The position numbers and the translations under genes are program-made. Positions 29,153 through 32,987 of a stretch of DNA of 32,987 nucleotides are shown piece after piece (within the stretch, counting starts at the first letter, position 1; every line of letters starts with the position of its first letter). Under the pieces are notes generated by a model that saw only the letters and a program-made list of their open reading frames with translations, did not search any database and was not told where the DNA came from. Origin of the DNA: Auritidibacter sp. Marseille-P8566 (GTDB lineage Bacteria; Actinomycetota; Actinomycetes; Actinomycetales; Microbacteriaceae); contig CAMAQN010000007.1 of the NCBI GenBank assembly GCA_945860535.1, positions 1 through 32,987 on the forward strand, given 5' to 3'.

Positions 29153-30426
29153 GCTTTTCCGCCGTCGAACTGATCATAAAAAAACGCGAGCGGTTTGAGC
29201 TGAGCACCGAAGAGATTCGCTGGCTGGTCGCAAACTACACATCCGGTGTTGTTGCGGATGAGCAGATGTCGGCCATGGCAATGGCTATCTTGCTCAACGG
29301 TATGAATCGTCGCGAGATCAAAGACCTGACTATGGCCATGATCGACTCTGGCGAACGACTTGAGTTCGAAGGGCTTGCGATGCCGACCGCGGATAAGCAC
29401 TCAACCGGAGGAGTGGGCGACAAGATCACCTTGCCGCTGGCACCTTTGGTTGCCTCATACGGTGTTGCTGTTCCGCAGCTATCGGGTCGAGGTCTAGGTC
29501 ACACCGGTGGCACGCTTGACAAGTTAGAGGCTATTCCAGGTTGGCAGGCCAGCCTTTCCAACACCGAGCTTTACTCACAGTTGGCCGAGGTCGGAGCTGT
29601 TATTTGCGCTGCGGGTTCAGGACTTGCCCCTGCCGATAGAAAGCTTTACTCGCTGCGCGACGTCACTGGCACGGTCGAGGCCATTCCACTTATCGCATCC
29701 TCGATCATGAGCAAGAAGATCGCAGAGGGCACCAAGGCTTTGGTGCTAGATGTAAAAGTCGGCTCCGGAGCCTTCATGAAGACCTTGGACAGAGCTACCG
29801 AGTTGGCTCAAACCTTGGTAGCGCTTGGTCAAGATGCTGGCGTGAACACCTCTGCACTATTGACCGACATGTCGACACCACTTGGTCTCAAGATTGGTAA
29901 TGCCCTCGAGGTAGAGGAGTCGGTGGAGGTGCTAGCCGGTGGCGGTCCAGCCGACGTCATTGAACTCACTGTGGAGCTTGCAAGGGAAATGTTGAGTCAG
30001 GCCGGAGTCAACGGCGTTGACCCAAGTGAGAACCTCCGCAACGGCAAAGCAATGGACAAGTGGCGTCAGATGATTTCTGCCCAGGGCGGTAATCCCGATG
30101 CAGAACTTCCAAAGGCAAGACACTCACACCAAATCCTGGCAACTGAGTCAGGTTTTGTTTCGCGTTTGGATGCCCTAGAAGTCGGAGTGGCATCCTGGCG
30201 ATTGGGTGCAGGGCGAGAGCGTAAAGAGGACGCGGTTCAATTTGGGGCGGGTGTCGTGCTGAATGTTCAAATCGGGAACCGAATCGAAGCTGGTCAGCCG
30301 TTGATGACTTTGTTCACCGACACCGAAGAGAAGTTCGACCGAGCGATTGAGTTAGCTGGCGGCGCAGTTGAGATTTCAAGCTCGTCGGTTGCCCAGCGTA
30401 AGCTCATCCTCGGCAGAATCAGTTAG
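29149..30426 (+). CDS. deoA: Thymidine/pyrimidine-nucleoside phosphorylase
   Basis: Splits thymidine, deoxyuridine or uridine with phosphate to the base and (deoxy)ribose-1-phosphate. 425 aa with the family signature: KHSTGGVGDKITLPLAPLVA and SGRGLGHTGGTLDKLE, then ASSIMSKKIAEG and DVKVGSGAFMK for phosphate and base binding. From sequence alone I cannot separate the thymidine-specific (DeoA) from the broad pyrimidine (Pdp) type. It starts at a GTG that overlaps the cdd stop. Confidence 0.94.
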   Translation: MSFSAVELIIKKRERFELSTEEIRWLVANYTSGVVADEQMSAMAMAILLNGMNRREIKDLTMAMIDSGERLEFEGLAMPTADKHSTGGVGDKITLPLAPLVASYGVAVPQLSGRGLGHTGGTLDKLEAIPGWQASLSNTELYSQLAEVGAVICAAGSGLAPADRKLYSLRDVTGTVEAIPLIASSIMSKKIAEGTKALVLDVKVGSGAFMKTLDRATELAQTLVALGQDAGVNTSALLTDMSTPLGLKIGNALEVEESVEVLAGGGPADVIELTVELAREMLSQAGVNGVDPSENLRNGKAMDKWRQMISAQGGNPDAELPKARHSHQILATESGFVSRLDALEVGVASWRLGAGRERKEDAVQFGAGVVLNVQIGNRIEAGQPLMTLFTDTEEKFDRAIELAGGAVEISSSSVAQRKLILGRIS

Positions 30427-30433
30427 GAACCCA

Positions 30434-31516
30434 TTGGACATTCAAGCCCTACCAAAAATCTCGCTTCATGATCACCTAGATGGCGGCCTGAGACCTCAGA
30501 CCATTATCGAGTTGGCTGAGAAGATCGGGCATGTCCTGCCTGCGGATAACGCTTTGGAGCTGGGCAGCTGGTTCGCTGAAGCCGCTAACTCCGGTTCATT
30601 GGTTCGCTACCTGGAGACTTTTGACCACACGGTTGCGGTTATGCAAACCCGCGAGGGATTAGAGCGCGTGGCCTACGAAGCAGTTATTGATCTGGCCGAA
30701 GAGAACGTGATTTATGCGGAGCTGCGTTGGGCCCCGGAGCAGCACATCTCTAAGGGTTTAACACTTGATGAAACCGTAGAGGCCGTCCAGGACGGACTTG
30801 AGCGCGGCATGGCTGAGGTGGAAGACCGCGGAGGTTTTATTCGCACCGGTCAGCTGGTAACCGCGATGCGTCATGCCGATCGCGCAATGGAAATTGCAGA
30901 GCTAGCGGTTCGTCACCGCAACGCTGGGGTCGTTGGTTTTGATATCGCAGGTGCCGAGCAGGGCTTTTTGCCAAAACTTCACAAGGCGGCATTCGACTAT
31001 TTGGCGGAGGAACTTTTCCCCGTCACCGTTCACGCCGGTGAGGCCGATGGGGTTGAGTCGATTCGCGATGCAATCGTTTCAGGTAGAGCACTTCGCCTGG
31101 GACACGGAGTTCGGTTAGTTGAAGACATCATGTTCTCTCGAACCGAAGGTGACACCGACCTGGTTGTTCTTGGACCAGTTGCTCAGTGGGTTCACGACCG
31201 CGGCATCGCGCTGGAAACCTCACCGTCCTCTAACCTGCAGACCGGTGCTTTTGAAATGCTTGGCGACACCATGGCGGATCATCCGTTCGATATCTTGTAT
31301 GACCTTGGCTTCAAGGTGACGGTCAACACTGACAACCGCCTGATGAGTGCAACGAACCTAACCAAGGAGTTAGAGATTTTGGTTGACACCTTTGGCTACA
31401 GCATTGCGGACTTGGAGCAGTTCCAGCTCAATGCCGCCGAGGCTGCCTTCCAAGGCTTGCCTGAGCGCGAAGAGTTGATGGACATGATTGAGATCGGCTT
31501 CGCAGAGGCTCAATAG
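30434..31516 (+). CDS. add: Adenosine deaminase
   Basis: Converts adenosine and deoxyadenosine to inosine and deoxyinosine. I chose the TTG at 30434, giving 360 aa, because AGGA (30425-30428) precedes it; a start at 30368 would overlap deoA by 59 bases with unrelated residues. Zinc ligands are H12 and H14 in SLHDHLDGG; VTVHAGEADG carries another metal histidine and the catalytic glutamate, then RLGHGVRL and TVNTDNRLMS with the metal aspartate. Purine deamination is thus coupled to the same uptake operon. Its stop overlaps the GTG of the EIIA gene. Confidence 0.94.
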   Translation: MDIQALPKISLHDHLDGGLRPQTIIELAEKIGHVLPADNALELGSWFAEAANSGSLVRYLETFDHTVAVMQTREGLERVAYEAVIDLAEENVIYAELRWAPEQHISKGLTLDETVEAVQDGLERGMAEVEDRGGFIRTGQLVTAMRHADRAMEIAELAVRHRNAGVVGFDIAGAEQGFLPKLHKAAFDYLAEELFPVTVHAGEADGVESIRDAIVSGRALRLGHGVRLVEDIMFSRTEGDTDLVVLGPVAQWVHDRGIALETSPSSNLQTGAFEMLGDTMADHPFDILYDLGFKVTVNTDNRLMSATNLTKELEILVDTFGYSIADLEQFQLNAAEAAFQGLPEREELMDMIEIGFAEAQ

Positions 31517-31953
31517 TGCTATCCCAAGCCTTCGGCCCAAATTCCATCGCGCACCATATTGAGGTGACCGATTGGGAAGGTGCACTGAGTAAAGCGGTGG
31601 CACTTTTGGAAGCAGACCGCAGGGTGACTACTGAGTATCTCGAAGAGGTTTTGGTTGCCAATCAAAAGCTCGGTCCCTACTTTGTGGTTGCTCCCGGAAT
31701 TGCAATTGCTCACGCTGCCCCCGGGGTCGGAGTTCTGGAAACCGGCATGGCTCTGCTGAGACTCGAGGAGCCGGTTGTCTCCGGCTCGAACAACGATCCG
31801 GTGCGACTGGTATTTGCGTTTTGTGCGGTCGATTCCGATAGCCATATTGAACTGTTGGCTAGTTTTGCGCAGGTTATGTCCGCCGAGGGCAACATGAATA
31901 GATTGTTAAATGAACCCAATCTCACAATTATTCGCAATTTATTGACCGCTTAG
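31516..31953 (+). CDS. PTS EIIA domain protein (ascorbate/mannitol-type)
   Basis: 145-aa single-domain phosphocarrier of the EIIA-2 fold. GPYFVVAPGIAIAHAAPGVGV contains the likely phosphorylated histidine H66, in the pattern known from UlaC/SgaA. In a normal system it passes phosphate from HPr to EIIB and on to sugar. Here no EIIC membrane component is found before or after, and EI and HPr are not in the window. It starts with a GTG overlapping the add stop, so it clearly belongs to the nucleoside operon. Confidence 0.87.
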   Translation: MLSQAFGPNSIAHHIEVTDWEGALSKAVALLEADRRVTTEYLEEVLVANQKLGPYFVVAPGIAIAHAAPGVGVLETGMALLRLEEPVVSGSNNDPVRLVFAFCAVDSDSHIELLASFAQVMSAEGNMNRLLNEPNLTIIRNLLTA

Positions 31954-31957
31954 TTGG

Positions 31958-32242
31958 TTGGATAGCACTGTGAAGATTTATGCAGTCTGTGGTGCCGGTA
32001 TTGGCACATCCGTCCTCCTAAAATCCAACGCCGACCGAGTGTTAGCGGCTATGGGTGTTGAGGCGGAGGTCCAGGCTGTTTCGATAGCGGATGCGATGTC
32101 CTCTGAGTCTTTGGCTCAGATTGTTCTGATTACTCCTGAGCTGCAGCAGCAAATCAAAGGCATTCGTTCCGAAGTGATTCCAATTGACAACATTTTCAAC
32201 CTAGAAGAGATCGAGCAGAAACTTACCGCCGCGCTCAGCTAG
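31958..32242 (+). CDS. PTS EIIB domain protein (ascorbate/lactose-type)
   Basis: 94-aa EIIB. YAVCGAGIGTSVLLKSN carries the phosphocysteine C11 in the CGxGxGTS loop seen in UlaB/SgaB proteins. It lies four bases after the EIIA stop and should accept phosphate from it. The start may be the TTG at 31958 or the GTG at 31970; neither has a strong ribosome binding site. Its TAG stop is also the first half of the -10 box of the next gene. The transported substrate, if any, is unknown. Confidence 0.85.
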   Translation: MDSTVKIYAVCGAGIGTSVLLKSNADRVLAAMGVEAEVQAVSIADAMSSESLAQIVLITPELQQQIKGIRSEVIPIDNIFNLEEIEQKLTAALS

Positions 32243-32245
32243 TGT
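32240..32245 (+). promoter_or_regulatory. -10 box of leaderless promoter overlapping the EIIB stop codon
   Basis: TAGTGT, then TTTTCC, then the ATG at 32252. The first three bases are the stop codon of the EIIB gene. No Shine-Dalgarno sequence precedes the ATG. Confidence 0.55.
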
Positions 32246-32251
32246 TTTTCC

Positions 32252-32905
32252 ATGGCAAACCCAGGCGGCACCCAGCGCACGACGCTCAACCGAATTTCTC
32301 ACAAGGCTTCTTTCGAGGTCAGCGATCTCTATTCGATCTTGGATGACAACTTTGTTTCCCATGTCGGTTTGGTTCAAGACGGCAAACCGCTGGTAATTCC
32401 GATGGCATTTGGCCGAGTGGACAACACCCTCTACCTCCACGGTTCATCCGGTTCAAGACTTATGCGCCTGCTGCATGACGAGCCCGAGGTTTGTGTCTCC
32501 ATCACGGAATTGAAAGCCCTCAAGGTTGCGCGTTCGACATTCAACTCAGGCATGCACTACCGATCGGTGGTGATTTTTGGCAAAGCGAGTTTGGTAGCCG
32601 ATGATGAAAAGGATGCCGCCCTAGATGCCCTGAGCAATTCGATGATTCCAGGCCGAGTCCAAGAGGTTCGCTCCAGCACAAAAAAGGAATTGGCAGCAAC
32701 CATCATCGTTGCGCTGCCGCTTGATGAGTGCTCTGTAAAGATTTCCGTGAACGAGGTTGATGACGACGAGTCGGATCTAAACCAGGGCACCTGGGCGGGA
32801 ATCGTGCCAATCATCACAAGCATCGGAACGCCGATTCCAGCAGACGAAGAGGCCGCAGGCCTAGAAGTCCCAGAGTCGATCAAACGCCTCGCTAATAAGC
32901 GCTGA
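32252..32905 (+). CDS. Pyridoxamine 5'-phosphate oxidase-like flavin-binding protein
   Basis: 217 aa resembling the flavin-nucleotide-binding (NimA/COG3467-like) branch of the PPOx split-barrel fold. Visible are YSILDDNFVSHVGLVQDGKP, then VIPMAFGRVDNTLYLHGSSGS, CVSITELKALKVARSTFNSG, and HYRSVVIFGKASLV, a typical order for FMN-binding split barrels. The exact reaction is not known; members are often of unknown function or reduce small molecules. It has its own leaderless promoter, so it may be independent of the nucleoside operon. Its end overlaps a convergent gene at the window edge by 14 bp. Confidence 0.8.
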   Translation: MANPGGTQRTTLNRISHKASFEVSDLYSILDDNFVSHVGLVQDGKPLVIPMAFGRVDNTLYLHGSSGSRLMRLLHDEPEVCVSITELKALKVARSTFNSGMHYRSVVIFGKASLVADDEKDAALDALSNSMIPGRVQEVRSSTKKELAATIIVALPLDECSVKISVNEVDDDESDLNQGTWAGIVPIITSIGTPIPADEEAAGLEVPESIKRLANKR

Positions 32906-32987
32906 GAAGCTTGTGAGCCCAGTCCTTGAGCTCGGCTAGCTTGGACATGGAAGCTTCTTCGGAATCAGCAGTGACCTGCAGATAGCA
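32892..32987 (-). CDS. C-terminal end of an unidentified gene (cut by window edge)
   Basis: An open minus-strand frame enters from the right edge and stops at TAG (32894-32892). Only 31 residues are visible, ending LKDWAHKLLSAY; they look alpha-helical with mixed charges. I do not recognise the protein. The convergent overlap with the flavin-binding gene matches the pattern at the other convergent ends in this window. Confidence 0.45.
   Translation of the reverse strand, partial: CYLQVTADSEEASMSKLAELKDWAHKLLSAY

Overview
The window reads as a compact, moderate-GC actinobacterial chromosome. The gene content, the many GTG/TTG starts, the ATGA-type overlaps and the TANNNT -10 boxes exactly 6 bp upstream of start codons fit a streamlined freshwater Microbacteriaceae-like organism (Rhodoluna/Aquiluna type). 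That placement is inference; no rRNA is present. I see no tRNA, CRISPR, insertion sequence, prophage or integrase. No gene-free stretch exceeds about 250 bases; the longest (16800-17049) holds an FMN riboswitch.

Layout. 1-1323: 3' part of an ABC exporter, converging on a secreted alpha-amylase lipoprotein (1320-2726, minus). 2797-4014: NADP-isocitrate dehydrogenase, followed by a hairpin terminator whose T-tract runs into the promoter of a proline-rich membrane-anchored envelope protein (4073-4984). 4971-8028: one-carbon/folate genes purU (minus), glyA and folD (plus). 8019-10156: tryptophan catabolism, kynU-kynA. 10172-12788: a solitary N6-adenine-methyltransferase-like gene in one unit with a full-length ABC exporter. 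12893-13459: an N-terminally truncated ABC-2 permease without its ATPase. 13494-17002: riboflavin operon (FMN riboswitch, ribD, ribE, ribBA, ribH). 17050-22265: sdhCDAB, xthA, trpS. 22350-23459: manC. 23574-32242: nucleoside uptake and salvage, comprising a lipoprotein binding protein, ABC ATPase, two permeases, cytidine deaminase, pyrimidine-nucleoside phosphorylase and adenosine deaminase, ending with a PTS EIIA/EIIB pair that has no EIIC. 32252-32905: a PPOx/flavin-binding-like protein. The right edge holds the last 31 codons of an unidentified minus-strand gene.

How it works together. The nucleoside unit imports nucleosides, deaminates cytidine and adenosine and phosphorolyses pyrimidine nucleosides, feeding salvage and sugar-phosphate catabolism. 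The riboflavin operon, switched by FMN, supplies flavin for SdhA and probably for the PPOx-like protein. purU, glyA and folD balance formyl-, methylene- and free tetrahydrofolate.

The most notable general signal is regulatory. Eight first-in-transcript genes share the arrangement TANNNT-N6-start codon, implying leaderless mRNAs, while genes with 5' leaders carry AGGAG-like ribosome binding sites. I did not find an unmistakably new multi-gene system. The best candidates for a second look are the methyltransferase-exporter pair with the neighbouring broken permease, and the EIIC-less PTS pair in the nucleoside operon.
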